64,000 nucleotides of DNA from Azorinus chamasolen (GCA_963576725.1 OY755241.1:29514853-29578852); one strand, 5' to 3'; numbered from the stretch's first letter, positions 1 through 11,945 are shown. The notes: generated by a model not told the origin, from the letters alone. Translations and numbers: made by a program.

Positions 1-126
1 TAGATTTGAGTCTACTCTTTCTGCCACGGCCAACATTTCCAGCGCCCATGTGTTATTGTCAAATGCAATTAAAATTTAAGACGGCATTACATTTCTTACA
101 TGAATATTCATGAAGTAAAGGGTTAA
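1..126 (-). mobile_element. piggyBac-type MITE, family A1, right part only
   Basis: The stretch ends in ATGAATATTCATGAAGTAAAGGGTTAA, the terminal sequence of the A1 family, whose complete copies (for example 58862-59103) have TTAACCCTTTACTCCAT at one end and its complement at the other. The other end lies before the window. TTAA flanks with CCC/GGG inner ends are the known signature of the piggyBac superfamily; the family assignment is by ends only. Confidence 0.6.
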
Positions 127-273
127 ATCCGAATGGGTTTAGAATGTTTGATTAAAAGAGTCGGCGTTCATTTTCCCGTGAAAATATTTACAAAACATTA
201 TGGCTGTTTATTAGCTGAAACTGTAGAATCAGATCTATATTCAAAAAGCAAACGGTGCACAGTCTGACCAGAG

Positions 274-622
274 TCTCCTACAGGAGTGTCAAACGATCAA
301 CCACCTCCTACAGGAGTGTCAAACGATCAACCATATTCTACAGGAGTGTCAAACGATCAACCACCTCCTACAGGAGTGTCAAACGATCAACCATCTCCTA
401 CAGGAGTGTTAAACGATTAAACATCTCCTACCCCAGTGTAAAACGACCAAACATCTCATACAGGAGTGTCAAACCATCAAACATCTCCCTCCTACAGGAG
501 TGTCAAACGACCAAACATCTCCTACAGGAGTGTCAAACGATCAAACATCTCCTACAGGAGTGTCAAACGACCAAACACCACCTACAGGTGTGTCAAACGA
601 TCAAACATATCCTACAGAAGTG
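274..622. repeat. 30-bp tandem repeat containing CTCCTACAGGAG
   Basis: About eleven imperfect 30-bp units, each holding the 12-base palindrome CTCCTACAGGAG followed by TGTCAAACGATCAA. The left flank (about 205-273) reads like the arm of a family-A palindrome, so the array appears to be an amplified palindrome centre. Open frames through the array are by-products of a unit length divisible by three. Confidence 0.85.
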
Positions 623-658
623 TCCCAAAAGTGCCAAAAGGCATCTCAATGAAGAGCA

Positions 659-882
659 ATAGGACCTGTCTTAAATGCAATAAAAATATATATTGTCTAA
701 CTATAAGTCTGTAAGATTGTCTAACTATAAGTCTGTAAGACAGGTGGTAGCTTAATGCGGGCCAAACGTAATCATATAGGAGCTTTCTGTATTAATTTTA
801 CCCTGCATTAAGTAAGCACCAGTTTTAATACTCATATGTTCAATAAATGTACGTACGTTCGCTTAGGACAGGTTCTACTGTA
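659..882. mobile_element. pogo/Tc1-type MITE, family C' (degenerate)
   Basis: The right end reads CGCTTAGGACAGGTTCTACTGTA, the complement of the TACAGTAGAACCTnTC end seen in other copies (2561, 63886). The middle carries the CAGGTGGTAGCTTAATGC arm and its inverted partner near 825. The left end is eroded. Confidence 0.6.
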
Positions 883-1404
883 AGGGATTAAGTTCCTTAT
901 CAAAAGAGTGTTGTTTTCTTTTTTTTATCAATTTATAATTTATGTATTTATCACATTAGAAAACTATTAATAACATGCAATTCTCAAGTTGCCGAAAAGT
1001 TTGAAAGACTGAAATTCGCTATCAGATATGGCCACCGAGCGGTGCCAATTGTATGTAGCACTTCAACTCACGCAATGCCTTAGACGGGGCATAGGCAAAC
1101 CGCCTTGACCCAGATCAGAAGGAGTCTGTGCCCATTGCTGAACCCATGAGTGTCAATGGGTTATACCAGTTTATTCTTTGCGATCCCCTCCCACTTAATA
1201 TGATGAATAAATAAGTTCAAATTCTGATTTAGACGATGTTGACTGTAGATTTACAGGTATGTACGGAATTGTGACAACGGCCACTGGGATTGATTGTGTA
1301 TAGAAATAGGACACGTTTATTTATTCGGGTTGAAATTGTCTCATCCTTGAGTGAAAACCATTCAAACGATTTCTAACAAGATAATAAAGTATATCTAACA
1401 GCAT
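883..1404. other. No gene seen
   Basis: AT-rich sequence with no convincing exon, RNA gene or complete repeat. A short piece near 1105-1135 (GACCCAGATCAGAAGG) resembles one arm of the family-A palindrome. Confidence 0.5.
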
Positions 1405-1612
1405 GTTAACCATTTGAATGCGGTGCGGGGCACGAAAGCATTGTCATTTTCAAACGGTGTAGCCCCAGATCAGAGAGCTCCTAGAGGATCGGGGTCTGCA
1501 CTATTTGGTCTTCAAAACTCTCTCGTAAGTGTTACCCTTTCATACTGCATGGACTCTACCTTTAAACAGTGACGGACTATCCCACTCTGATAAGTCAGTG
1601 TTGAAAGGATTA
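1405..1612. mobile_element. piggyBac-type MITE, family A2
   Basis: Runs from GTTAACCATTTGAATGC to GTTGAAAGGATTAA, with an internal degenerate palindrome built on GTGTAGCCCCAGATCAGA and centred on CTCCTAGAGGAT. Related copies lie at 21719-21905 and 22551-22743. Confidence 0.6.
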
Positions 1613-1908
1613 ATGGATGAAATTTTAAAACCATATCGAACAGCTGGAGCCAGATAAACCACCAAGTAACTCTGAAATCTAATCAGGATTCAAACTGTCA
1701 GACCCTCTGGTTGTGATGTTGAAACATGAACAGAAGAAAATGTGCTTTAAAACTTGAAGCAGGTAACATAATTATATTAGTTATTGTCCAAAAGGTTTTG
1801 AAACCCTTAAGGAGCCGTCTGATCTGGGTCTGCAAAGGTGTGTAAAAGCGTTTTTATGAAAGAAAGAATTACCTCCCATATTGCATATAGTGAACTCGTT
1901 CAAACTGG

Positions 1909-2708
1909 CAATCGGAGCCCGTTCATTTTTTATGTGAGAGGATCAAGGCCAAACATATATACATGTATATGCTGGTGAAAACCTTTGACATTAATAGGTA
2001 CAGTGCATATCCTGGTCGGGTGAACTATCTGATCTCGGTCTACGCTATTTGAATATATGTCCAACACATGAGACCTTGGGAGTTATCATATCTGTTAAAG
2101 TAGCGAATAGGTTTTAATGTTTAAATTAGGGTATTGAATCAATCAGTCAACAGTACAGTAGAACCTCTCTTAACGCATTCTCTCTCAGGCTATTTTTAGA
2201 CCCAACCTCTTTGAATGTACCTACCGAAAAGGAGCATTAACTAGAGGAAAGGAAAACTTTAGAATTATGTTGTTTGAAACCATTGTGATTATCCTAGGGG
2301 ATAATGTGGCAATCCGAGCCCGTCCATTTTTTATGTGAGGGGATCCAGCCAAACATATATACATGTATATGCTGGTGAAAGCTTTTGACATGAATAGGTA
2401 CAGTGGATATCCTGGTCGGGTGAACTATCTGATCTCGGTCTACGCTATTTGAATATATGTCCAACACATGAGACCATGGGCGTTATCATATCTGTTAGAG
2501 TAGCGAATGGGTTTTAATGTTTAAAAATATCAAACGTATTGAATCAATCAAGCAACAGTACAGTAGAACCTCTCTTTTAAACTCATTCTCTCCTAGGCTA
2601 TTTTAGACCCAACCTCTTTGAATGTATCTACCGAAAAGGAGCATTAACTAGAGGAAAGGAAAAAATTCGAATTTTGTAGTTTGAAACCATTGTGATAAAT
2701 AGAGCATT
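1909..2708. repeat. 400-bp direct tandem duplication
   Basis: Two adjacent copies with an exact 400-base offset (for example CCTGGTCGGGTGAACTATCT at 2011 and 2411) and a few percent divergence. Both contain the start of a pogo-type MITE (CAGTAGAACCTCTCTT) followed by the left part of a family-B MITE, so the nested insertion came before the duplication. Only the second copy keeps the rest of both elements. Confidence 0.85.
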
Positions 2709-2977
2709 TACTCCTATAGGGGCAACTGCCCTATTTATCAAAATGGTTTCATAAAGTGAACAATTCTATAGATGCGCAAAAATGCGTCACTAGGAGATAA
2801 TGTGTTGACGCGATCATCATAACGAGGTCTAATAATGGGTCTGTTAGGCTAGTGGTAGCTTTATGTAGGTAAAAAGTGGAGCTTTCTGCATTAATTTTGT
2901 CCTGCGTTAAGCAACCACCTGCTTTTTAAGAATCCTATGTTCAATAAATAAGTGTCCGCTTAGGACAGACTCTACTG
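2561..2977. mobile_element. pogo/Tc1-type MITE C' with a nested piggyBac-type MITE B
   Basis: The outer element is flanked by TA, begins CAGTAGAACCTCTCTT and ends AGGACAGACTCTACTG. A family-B element (about 2577-2808, reversed) is inserted at TTAA sixteen bases in. Its palindrome at about 2683-2750 is centred on CTCCTATAGGGG. The right half of the outer element (2830-2977) holds the usual GCTTTCTGCATTA...GCAACCACCTGC arm. Confidence 0.7.
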
Positions 2978-3297
2978 TATTTTTTAGACGTGGCTAATTT
3001 GTCAACACATTTCACGAAACCCCTGTGAAGTTTGTGATTAAAACCTCTATTGCAATCTAAACTTGATTTATCATAGATAACATATCGATACTTGAGCCAA
3101 ACGTAGTGTTATACCTGTGTCAGTCAGAGTATATAGTTAATCTTTAAGTCAATCTATTGACATCTAGTTGGTTAAAACATCATTAAGTCTGATAAAACAA
3201 TGACGAATGTGATGATAAAGCAATGACAAATGCGATTTACCCGTACCCAAATACTATCCTAGCCTTGACAAGAAAGAGCTTGTCTTAACCCTTTCAT

Positions 3298-3548
3298 TTA
3301 ACCCTTTCCTTCATATAAACGTGTTTTAACGCATTTGCAAACAGAATAGACCCAGATCAGACGGCTCCTATTGGATCCGTTTTTTTATCAGGATCTGCTC
3401 TGTTTTAATGGAATTTGACAGATCTGTTTCTTTACTTTCTAAAATGGATACAATGTTCCAGCTTCTATATTTCATCATAACTGTTTTGTCCATGAGTATT
3501 CAGTAGGTAATGAAATTCGGAAGAAACATAGAACAGGGAAAGGGTTAA
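3298..3548 (+). mobile_element. piggyBac-type MITE, family A
   Basis: A 251-bp element from TTAACCCTTTCCTTCATAT to AACAGGGAAAGGGTTAA. It has matching inverted ends, TTAA at both borders and the family palindrome GCAAACAGA.TAGACCCAGATCAGACGG inside, here with a mutated right arm. Confidence 0.85.
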
Positions 3549-4235
3549 GACTATTCATGCAAGTAACAATGGCCTTATGAATTTTAATTGAAGATGGCGT
3601 TTTATAGTGCTACGTGAATACAATGACTATCAGATATATATTATTCCATAACCAGACATCTCATACAGGAGTTATTTGGTGTGGATCTATACACTGTTTG
3701 CAAGAAGTCTCTATATGGCGTCTTAATCACATAAAGGACTGACTCGGTTACCGTCAACGGCGAATCTGCGATTGCTTACATAACAAGAGTGCCAGTGGGC
3801 ACTATATACGCCCGTCGAGGCTTTGTTCAACATAAAACCCTATGGTCAGCTTTGTTATGCTTAATGTTGTTCGCCTTGATATGCGTCCCAATATGTTTTG
3901 TCGTGTGGCTGTGTCGTTTCTTGTTTGATGGTGTTTGGTGCGGTCTCTTTTCGCATGTGGCTCCCCCTGCTTGACTATTTTCCATATTAACATATTTGCT
4001 AAACACTAATGATAACCGCATATTCTAAGTCCAATTGTGCGACCTTGACCTTGGATACATATACTGGGACACACCCATGCTAGTGTAGCATGTCCAGATA
4101 AACATTGCGGTGTAATTTGAGAAGGACCCATCAAGCAGAATTTGAGTTAGAGATGTTACAGACAGACTGATTGACAGACAGACAGACAGACGGCCCGACA
4201 GTGCCATTCCATAATACATCCCGTTGTTTCAAACC
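3549..4235. other. No gene seen; short GACA microsatellite
   Basis: An open frame at 3789-3974 has no recognisable family and no splice context. A (GACA)n run at about 4165-4195 sits in a stretch resembling a dispersed repeat also seen near 61800. Confidence 0.5.
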
Positions 4236-4618
4236 GATGAAGCTTGTGATGGTAGTCAACTGTTCCAAGTTCCAAAGCTTTATCTCAAAGGGTTATATAA
4301 AACCTTAACCAAAAACTTCTAAATTAAAAAGGACCATAATTCTGTCAAGATGTTTGACACAGTTATTTACTCTTGCCTAGAGATGGAGCTTGTGATGATG
4401 AACAAGTTTCAAAGCTTTTATCTCAAAGGGTTATGTAAATGAGTGGACTTGAATAAAAACCTTAAACAAACATTCTAAGTTAAAAAGTGTCAAAATTCTG
4501 TAAAAATGCTTGACAGAGATATGTTATCTTGCCTACAGATGAAGCTTGTGATGGTGAACAAGTGTTTCAAGTTTCAAAGCTTTATCTTTAAGGGTTATAT
4601 AAATAAGTGGACTTTAAC
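4236..4618. repeat. About 150-bp tandem repeat, three imperfect copies
   Basis: The motif GAAGCTTGTGATGGT followed by TTCAAAGCTTTATCTCAAAGGGTTATAT recurs at about 4239, 4386 and 4545. Nothing coding was recognised. Confidence 0.75.
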
Positions 4619-4738
4619 TGTTTGCCAGTAAAGACATATATATGCTACTATCATGAACAGGCTTTATTTTCGTTACAACGACAGTTTCAGTACAACGACG
4701 CTGTCTATGGGAATGATCGGGGTCGTTGTAACGAGAGG

Positions 4739-5200
4739 TGATTGTATGACCCCTGGATCCAGGTGAAGAATAGTGACCATCAGTAGACATATGACCCCTG
4801 GGTCCAGGTGAAGAATAGTGACCTCCACAGACATATGCCCCCTGGGCCCAGGTGAAGGATAGTGACCCTCCGTAGACATATGACCCCTGAGTTCGGGTGA
4901 AAAATAGTGACCCTCCGTGGACATGTGAACCCTGGGTCGATATAAAGAATAGTGACTCTCCATATTCGCTCGTACATATAACCCCTAATTCGGTTTGATG
5001 AATACTGACCCTCAATGGACATATTACGGTTCGTTATATCTGAAAAAGTGACCCCTGGACATCTGACCCCTTGTTCGATGTGAAGAGTAGTGACTCTTCA
5101 TAGACGTATGAGTCACTGGGTCGATTTGAAGAATAGTGACCCTCTGCAGATAGTTGACCCCTGGGTCGATAGTCTACATGGAAAACGGACCCAGGGTATT
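4739..5200. repeat. Imperfect 45-60-bp tandem repeat
   Basis: Degenerate units of the form ATGACCCCTGGGTCCAGGTG then AAGAATAGTGACC. The minus-strand open frames here are products of the repetition, not protein genes. Confidence 0.75.
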
Positions 5201-5307
5201 CACCCGTTAATCCATTAGTACGCTTTGTCGAGGAATACATCAGCCATTATACAGGGAGGTTAACCTTGTGTATCTTGTCTATCTCACTACTTCCAAACCT
5301 TTCATGT

Positions 5308-5520
5308 AACCCTTTCAATGCTGAATTTTCAAAATGGACTATTCCAAAATTCCAGCCGGTCAAACTTACCGCGAATATTCAGGGATGTTTTAAAGAAATG
5401 TTTATCATTACAAATTGTGCAGACCCTGAAGGGAGGGTCCTCTAGAAGCCCTCTCGTCTCGGTCTTCACTGTTTGCAACGGACATACATTAGTGACTCGT
5501 TTTCCTCACTGAAATGGTTA
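5308..5520. mobile_element. Family A2 MITE, degenerate
   Basis: Begins AACCCTTTCAATGCTGAATTTTC and holds the recognisable but decayed arm GTGCAGACCCTGAAGG...GGTCTTCACTGTTTGCAA. The ends are too eroded to fix exactly. Confidence 0.45.
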
Positions 5521-5715
5521 CTCTTAAGCTCTGTTTCATCTTAAGTTACCTAAATTACGTTTCATCCTTAAGTTACCTCATTTAGCACCCAGTACAAACT
5601 ACATGTACTAATAAACAATGTCTATGTCTGTGAAATACTATGGACTAAGTACTGTCTGTTCAACCTAAATCACCTAACTCAGCCCCTACTGGTCCCATTT
5701 TGCCACTACTTGTCA

Positions 5716-6110
5716 AGTGAATGGGTATGAGGGTAAAAAAGCGTCAGTATGAGGGAATGGGTCAAATGAAATCTAAGGGAATATGTCAAAAGTTATCATT
5801 ATGAAGGAATGGGTCAAATGAAATCTAAGGGAATATGTCAAAAGTTATCATTATGAAGGAATGGGTCAAATGAAATCTAAGGGAATATGTCAAAAGTTAT
5901 CATTATGAGGGAATGGGTCAAATGAAATCTAAGGGAATATGTCAAAAGTTATCATTATGAGGGAATGGGTCAATATAATGAAATTGGTCAAAAGACGTCA
6001 ATATGAAGAAATGGGTCAAACGACGCCAATGTGAGGAAATGGGTCAAAAGACGCCAATATGAGGAAATGGGTCAAACTACGGCAATACGAGGAATTGGTT
6101 AACCGGGAAC
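5716..6110. repeat. 52-bp then 26-bp tandem repeat derived from a MITE end
   Basis: About four copies of a 52-bp unit (GGAATGGGTCAAATGAAATC...) pass into shorter units GACGCCAATATGAGGAAATGGGTCAAA. The unit matches the terminus of family-B MITEs (GTCAATATGAGGGAATGGGTTAA, for example 46370-46392), so the array seems to have grown from a transposon end. Confidence 0.8.
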
Positions 6111-7000
6111 GGTTGTACTGGTAGTTGCATGCTCATTACTGTGTTGTCTGTCACACTCCCATCGCAATGCATGCCTTCAATGCCATTTGGACTATTCCAT
6201 TAAACACTGCCGGGCCATTCCACTTTGTAAATTCAGCATTCAAAGGGTTAATTCTCATTCTCCTCATTCTTACCCCGCTGGCTCAAAATTGGATCTAGCA
6301 CATGTTTGACTACTTCCGATTCGAGCACGGGTTTGAGAATCTGTTGACCGAGTGTGAAATAGCTTGGATCCAGATGAGACGACGACGTATTCGGCGCCTG
6401 GTCTTGATCCAAGCTGTCTGACAGGTCGTGGTAAGCGGGAGAAGGGTGCCCTCCGGGTATTACATCACAAAACAGTGGTCCCGTTTGTTTTACGTCACAA
6501 CATATCTAGCACGTGCTTACCTGTTGACGTAACTGCTCCTGTGTCGGGTAGGCGGGGGAATGTCGATATTTCATGGTCTGCGGGAACCCGCTGTAGATGT
6601 GTTTCACATCATTTCTCAGAATAGAACTGAAGGATGTTTTGAATTCTCCCATTGTTTCAGATTGTTTTCTTTATTTTTACACCAAAATATCCTTCCAAAT
6701 CAACTTCCGTTGTCACGGTGTTAATTTTTGCGCGTCTCGTTTCCAAGAGAGACTGATTAAGTCACTAGTTTCCGTGTGTTTTTATTCATCTATATTCAAT
6801 CCTCCAATATCTGTTATACACATGTACGTAAATGGCTATGTGTATGAATTATCCCCGGACGATTCCTGCTTTTGTTGCTCCAGTGTCAATCCTAGTAGAG
6901 AAATGGAAGAGATAATGAACAATATACATTCCCTTGTGGTTTATTACGCTAGTCACAGAGATTAAACGATTAGCTATTTGCACGCTATTTAATTGTCGTC
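6111..7000. other. No gene seen; MITE fragments
   Basis: Contains an A2 right end finishing CATTCAAAGGGTTAA at about 6248 and a decayed family-E palindrome at 6364-6420 (CTTGGATCCAGATGAGACG...CTTGATCCAAGCTGT). The open frames at 6364-6965 overlap these pieces and look accidental. Confidence 0.5.
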
Positions 7001-7180
7001 TGCAACAAGTGTCGTCTGCTGAAATATAAAAAATATCTAAAATTAATTTCATTTCAGAATTGAAAGCGACAAGCAATTTGAATCCTAATAAGATGCCATA
7101 TTACTCGGCGTCTCATCTGGATCCACACTGTTGGTGTATGTTACTAGCTAGCGTGCAAAGAGATAAACTCACCTCTAACA
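7001..7180 (+). mobile_element. Family E MITE, degenerate
   Basis: Carries the two GTCGTCTGC motifs typical of the family's left part, then half of its palindrome (CTCGGCGTCTCATCTGGATCCA). Borders unclear. Confidence 0.55.
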
Positions 7181-7391
7181 TGCAAAGCAAATTGTCATGA
7201 AAAGAACAAACAGCATGTCCTTTGGTTCTAAGATATACGTGGCATAGGCCCTATCCTTATCTGCAATAAGGACGATACGTCGGTATCAAGCGACTCTGAT
7301 CCTCGCCAGACCCCGAACTATTTCACTTATGATCTGGATCCAAACTGCCTGTGAAAGATAAATCACAAACTAACTCAGAACATTCTAAAGT

Positions 7392-7603
7392 TTAACACTT
7401 TCGCTGCCAAATATTGTCGTCTGCAACATTTGTCGTCTGCTACAAGTTTTATTTAATGTTCAGTCCCTTTTCTTTCAAAAACCATTTCCACAGTAAAAAG
7501 CAGTTTGGATCCTGATGAGACACCGAGTTACTCGGCGTCTCATCTGGATCCAAACTGTTTGTATAGGTAATCACACATGCGCCAATGACAGAGAAAGAGT
7601 TAA
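7392..7603 (+). mobile_element. piggyBac-type MITE, family E
   Basis: A 212-bp element from TTAACACTTTCGCTGCCAA to GACAGAGAAAGAGTTAA. Two GTCGTCTGC motifs follow the left end. The palindrome at about 7500-7562 has arms AGTTTGGATCCTGATGAGAC and centre CCGAGTTACTCGG. TTAA at both borders. Confidence 0.85.
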
Positions 7604-8229
7604 ACATGTTGACAGCAAATTAATATTCATTACACCGAGAGAGACCAATAAAGAAATTGAAATAGAAATGGTTTGGATCCAGATCACACGGACAGTAACA
7701 CTTCATCTGAACGAGAAACGCGCTGGTTGACATGCATTCCATTGCTCGTCATTTTTTCGACAGATTAAACACAATCCAAAGCTAACAGCAGACGATAATT
7801 CGAGCAGACGACACGTTTTGCAGAAAAGTCAGAGTTACTACAATGGAACAATCGGAAAGATCGCCCTTTGTACGACGGGAGAGTCGTCGTTTATTGACAT
7901 GACGTTTGCCGATATATTGAAGCTAAGTTCATGTAATAAGTTTTAAACTTTTTTTCTGAGATATACAGTAAATGCGACTTAACAGGAACGCTCAAATAGT
8001 ATCATTATCTGTCTATGAAAAGGATGACAGCCTAATGCATGGTGCTTCCTCCGGGAGCTTTCTGCACATGGCTTCACCTGTACTAAACGTTATCAATCTT
8101 CTTCATTAGGCGTTCTAGTTTACTGAGGTGATACTATAGCTACTTAAGCTTCCATTGCGTTGGGAATGAGTACCTAGGACCCTGTAGATCCAAATGCTTT
8201 TTGTAAGCTCTATGAGCGTTTGTGACGAC

Positions 8230-8455
8230 GAATATTTTTGCACGCTTAGAATTTGAAAACTTCACAAAGTGTCGTCTGCTGCAATTCTAGCATACTTATT
8301 GTTTTTATTTTATTCTCGTTAAAATGCAACCATAGTATAGAACTACCAGTATATGGGGTGCTGATGAGATGTCGAGTTATCGGGGTCTCATCTGGATCCA
8401 AACTGTATGAATATGTATTCACAAATTCGCCGCTAACGTTCAAAGGATTATAATT
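8230..8455 (+). mobile_element. Family E MITE, decayed
   Basis: Has the GTCGTCTGC motif near 8270 and the palindrome GCTGATGAGATGTCGAGTTATCGGGGTCTCATC at about 8350-8410. The termini have diverged. Confidence 0.6.
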
Positions 8456-8556
8456 AAATCCTACAAATCCCTGGCCACTTTCTATTGTTATGTGTAACTG
8501 TTCTTTGGTCTATTATAACCTGTACATGAAACTCGAGATCTTAACCTTTTGAACGT

Positions 8557-8768
8557 TTAACTCTTTCGCTGCCAAATTTTGTCGTCTCCAAAATTTGTCG
8601 TCTGCTTCAATTATCATTTGTTTGATAATTTTCTTCATTTTATTTATGGTAAAAACAACCCAGTAGCAAACAGTTTCGACGCTGATGAGACGCCAACAAC
8701 GGTTACTCGGGTGTTCATCTATGTCCAAACTGTTTGTATAGATCTGACATTGGCAGCGAAAGAGTTAA
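8557..8768 (+). mobile_element. piggyBac-type MITE, family E
   Basis: Excellent inverted ends: TTAACTCTTTCGCTGCCAA and TTGGCAGCGAAAGAGTTAA. Length 212 bp, identical to the copy at 7392. The central palindrome has decayed (CGACGCTGATGAGACGCC...GTTCATCTATGTCC). A further E-like fragment follows directly to about 8970. Confidence 0.9.
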
Positions 8769-9128
8769 ACAAACTTTCGTCTGCTAAAAACGTGTCCTCT
8801 GCTTTAATTATCAAAATATTGTTTATTTCAATTCTCTTTAGACACGACTTCCGAGTAGCCAACAACGTGTATTCTAATGAGACACTGAGTTACTCGGCAC
8901 GTTATCTGGATCCAAACTGTTGCTATAGTTATCACATATTCGCCTATGGTGTTAGTAGTTTCTCTCATATAAATATGTTTTCACGCATTTGCATACCAAG
9001 TAGACCAAGATCAGACGGCTCCTGCAGGAGCCGTTTGATCTGGCTTTGCTCTGCTTGCTTATTGAATTACATGGGTGTGATTCTACAGTTTCTGCCAAGG
9101 TAGAAACGTCATATGTCCACTATAAACA

Positions 9129-9378
9129 TTAACCCTTTCCCTGTTCTATGTTTATTACAAATTTTAATACCTACTCAATATTCATGGCCAAAATAGTTAT
9201 AATGAAATATGGAAGGTGAAATATTGTAGCCATTTTAGAAAATAAATAAACATATATATCAAATTCCATTAGCAAACAGAGCAGACCCTGATCAGACGGC
9301 TCCTCTAGGAGCCGTCTGATCTGGGTCTACTCTGTTTGCAGATGCGTGAACACACGTTTGTATGAGGGAAAGGGTTAA
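9129..9378 (-). mobile_element. piggyBac-type MITE, family A
   Basis: A 250-bp element with TTAACCCTTTCCCTG and TGAGGGAAAGGGTTAA ends. Its near-perfect palindrome at about 9277-9341 is CAAACAGAGCAGACCCTGAT and complement, centred on CTCCTCTAGGAG. A decayed copy lies just before it (about 8975-9120). Confidence 0.9.
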
Positions 9379-9489
9379 GCGAATGAATATTTGTGATATC
9401 ATTAGTATGCCTCCCAGATCGAATCGGGGTGGGGGTGTAGGGAGGGGGCATATTGTTTTTGGCCTGTCTGTTTGTCTGTTTGTTTGTCA

Positions 9490-10290
9490 GCAACTTTAAC
9501 ATTAGTCACATGAGGGTGACATGTCAAGGTCAGGGTCATCATTCAATGTCAGAGGTAAAATATATAGGTCAAATCACCGACTTTAACATTGGCCATAACT
9601 TTTAAACCAGTAGAGATAGAAACTTGATATGTTGTATACATGTGTATCTCATGAAGCTGCACAGTTTAAGGGTCAGGGTCAAGGTCATCCTTCAGAGTCA
9701 AAGGTCAAATTGTCTGTTTGTTTGTCAGTAACTTTAACATTGGTCATAACTTTTGAGCCAGTACAGATAGACTTGATATTTGGCATGCGTATGTATTTTA
9801 TAAAGCCGCACATTTTGAGGGGATGGCATGTCAAGGTCAAGGTCATCCTTTAGGGTCAAAGGTCACATACTTTAACATTGGCCATAACCTTTCAACCAGT
9901 AGAGATTCAGACTTGATATTTCGTATGCAAGTGTACCTCATGAAGCTGCATAGTTTGAGATGTCACCGACCTTAATATTGGTCATAACTTTTGAACCAGC
10001 AGAGATACAGACTTCATATTTGGTATGCATGTGTATCTCATTACGCTGCACAGTTTTAGGGGTGGCATGTCAATGTCAAGATCATCCTTTGGGGTCAAAG
10101 GTCACCGACTTTAATATTGGCCATAACTTTTGAACCAGTAGAGATACACACTTCATACTTGGTATGCATGTGTATCTCACGAAGCTGCACAATTTGAGGG
10201 GTGATATGTCAAGGTCATTCTTTAGGGTCAAAGGTCACCGACTTTAACATTGGCCATTACTGTGAACCAGTAGAGATACAGACTTGATGT
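9490..10290. repeat. About 150-bp tandem repeat rich in AGGTCA direct repeats
   Basis: Five or so degenerate units containing CTTTAACATTGGCCATAACTT, CCAGTAGAGATACAGACTTG and GTGTATCTCATGAAGCTGCA. Each unit ends in runs such as GGGTCAAAGGTCA, which match the spacing-one direct repeat bound by RXR/HNF4-type nuclear receptors. A poly-G/T-rich leader precedes it (about 9410-9490). Confidence 0.8.
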
Positions 10291-10347
10291 TTTTACATGA
10301 ATATTGTGCAGGTAAAGGGTAAAAAAAAAATAACCTTGGCGTCTTAT

Positions 10348-10575
10348 CTCATACAGAGGCGTTTTGACGCATTGTAACTGGTCAGACTAGACACAGATCA
10401 AACAGCTTGTATGAACCGCCTGATCAAGGTCTGCTCTGTTTGCTTAAGAAATAATATAGATCTGAAGCGGCAGTTTCTGTCATGGAAATAAAATCCCTTG
10501 TTCATAGTTCAGTTATGAAAATCAGTTAATCCATATGACATTTCTTACATGAATATTCATTAGGTAAAGGGTTAA
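10348..10575 (-). mobile_element. piggyBac-type MITE, family A1, degenerate
   Basis: The right end (TTACATGAATATTCATTAGGTAAAGGGTTAA) is clear. The palindrome around 10395-10442 keeps AGACTAGACACAGATCAAACAG and GGTCTGCTCTGTTTGC. Confidence 0.6.
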
Positions 10576-10615
10576 ATTCACGTTCTAGGAGTGTAACAGT
10601 GGATGAGTCAATTAA

Positions 10616-10845
10616 TTTACCCATTCCCTCATAATGACGCCTTTTGACGCCTCTGCAAAAGTCACCTGTTGAAACCATTGTGATAAATAGAGCATTTGCT
10701 CCTATAGGAGCAAATGCTCTATTTATCACAATTGTTTCAATCTGCAAAATTCTAAAAGGTTCTTTTTCTCAAGTTAATGCTCCTTTTTTGGTAGAATCAT
10801 TCAAAGAGGTTAAATCTAAATATAGCCTATGAGGGAATGGGTCAA
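10616..10845 (+). mobile_element. piggyBac-type MITE, family B
   Basis: Ends are TTTACCCATTCCCTCAT and ATGAGGGAATGGGTCAA (each one change from TTAA). The 68-bp palindrome at 10671-10738 is almost perfect: GAAACCATTGTGATAAATAG, then AGCATTTGCTCCTATAGGAG and the complement. This is the clearest B hairpin in the window. Confidence 0.9.
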
Positions 10846-11365
10846 AGGTTATACAACGTGTTCTACGCCGACTGTCACTCGTCAGAAGAGATATTGTTCG
10901 AACCACACATACTGCAGATACTGTAGACCATATTCTGTCGCCATGGTAACTCTTATAAGGCTACAAAAGTGGGGCCTGCTCAAACTCGGATCTAGATCGA
11001 TTCATTCATAATGTAATAAGCTCTTTTTTTGCAATACTTTTGACCTGCATTAGCCACCACCTACCTTACAGACCGATAGGTAGACCTACTTTCATGGTAG
11101 TTGCGACAGGTTTGACTCTTTGCTTGTATTTATACGTTTTGCAAACAAAGCAGACCCAGGTCAGAAGAACCCGTACATGTGATACATATCAAGGAAATAT
11201 GTACATATAATACACCAAATGCCAAACGCTGTCGATAAAAGAATAGGGCATCGTGCCCGGGGTTCTCTGTATCCTCTCTCCTCTCTCCGGGACGACCAGC
11301 TAGCTCGTATAGTGAGAAGAAACGGACGTTAATCAACATAAACAAACAAAACTATAATACACCAA

Positions 11366-11740
11366 ATGCCAATATGTACAGACAACACATACGAAGTGTC
11401 AATTTGTACAGATGATACTTACAGAGTGACACGTTGTACAAATGCTACTTACAGCATCAATTTGTACAAATGATACTTACAGAGTGACAATGTGTACAAA
11501 TGATATTTACAGTGTCAATTTGCACAAATTATACTTACAAAGTGTCAGTTTGTACAAATGATACTTACAGAGTGACAATCTGTACAAATGATACTTGCAG
11601 AGTGGCAAAATGTACAAAGGATGGCAATTTGTACAAAATTAATGATACTTACAGTGTCAATTTGTATAAATAATACTTACAGTGTCAATTTGTATGAATG
11701 ATTTTTACAGTGGCAATGTGAACAAAGGATAGTTATACAT
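11366..11740. repeat. About 31-bp tandem repeat
   Basis: About a dozen units of TTTGTACAAATGATACTTACAG followed by AGTGACAA or TGTCAA. Units vary in length and sequence along the array, so it is not a CRISPR-like array. Confidence 0.85.
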
Positions 11741-11945
11741 GTAATAGCAATATATATAAATTATCCATACAACAGTAATGTCTTTGAGGTACATAAAACG
11801 AAGGAACTATGATAAAATTGACAAAAAAAGGAAACAGTATAGTAAAGTGTTAGAAAATAGGATAATTAACAAAGTTACCTTTTCATACCTTTGAATGTAC
11901 AAGTATGAGTTTCTACCTAATAATCATAATACAATAAAAAAAAAA

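Noticed and set aside
255..714. Repeat-rich frames at 255-714
   Set aside because: 30-bp repeat units divisible by three hold the frame open; no protein features.
7001..9103. Small frames among family E MITEs
   Set aside because: They coincide with MITE hairpins (LDPNC, DPDET strings are translations of GGATCCAGATGAGAC).
274..11740. Possible CRISPR arrays (274-622, 11366-11740)
   Set aside because: Units are contiguous, without unique spacers, and the genome is eukaryotic.
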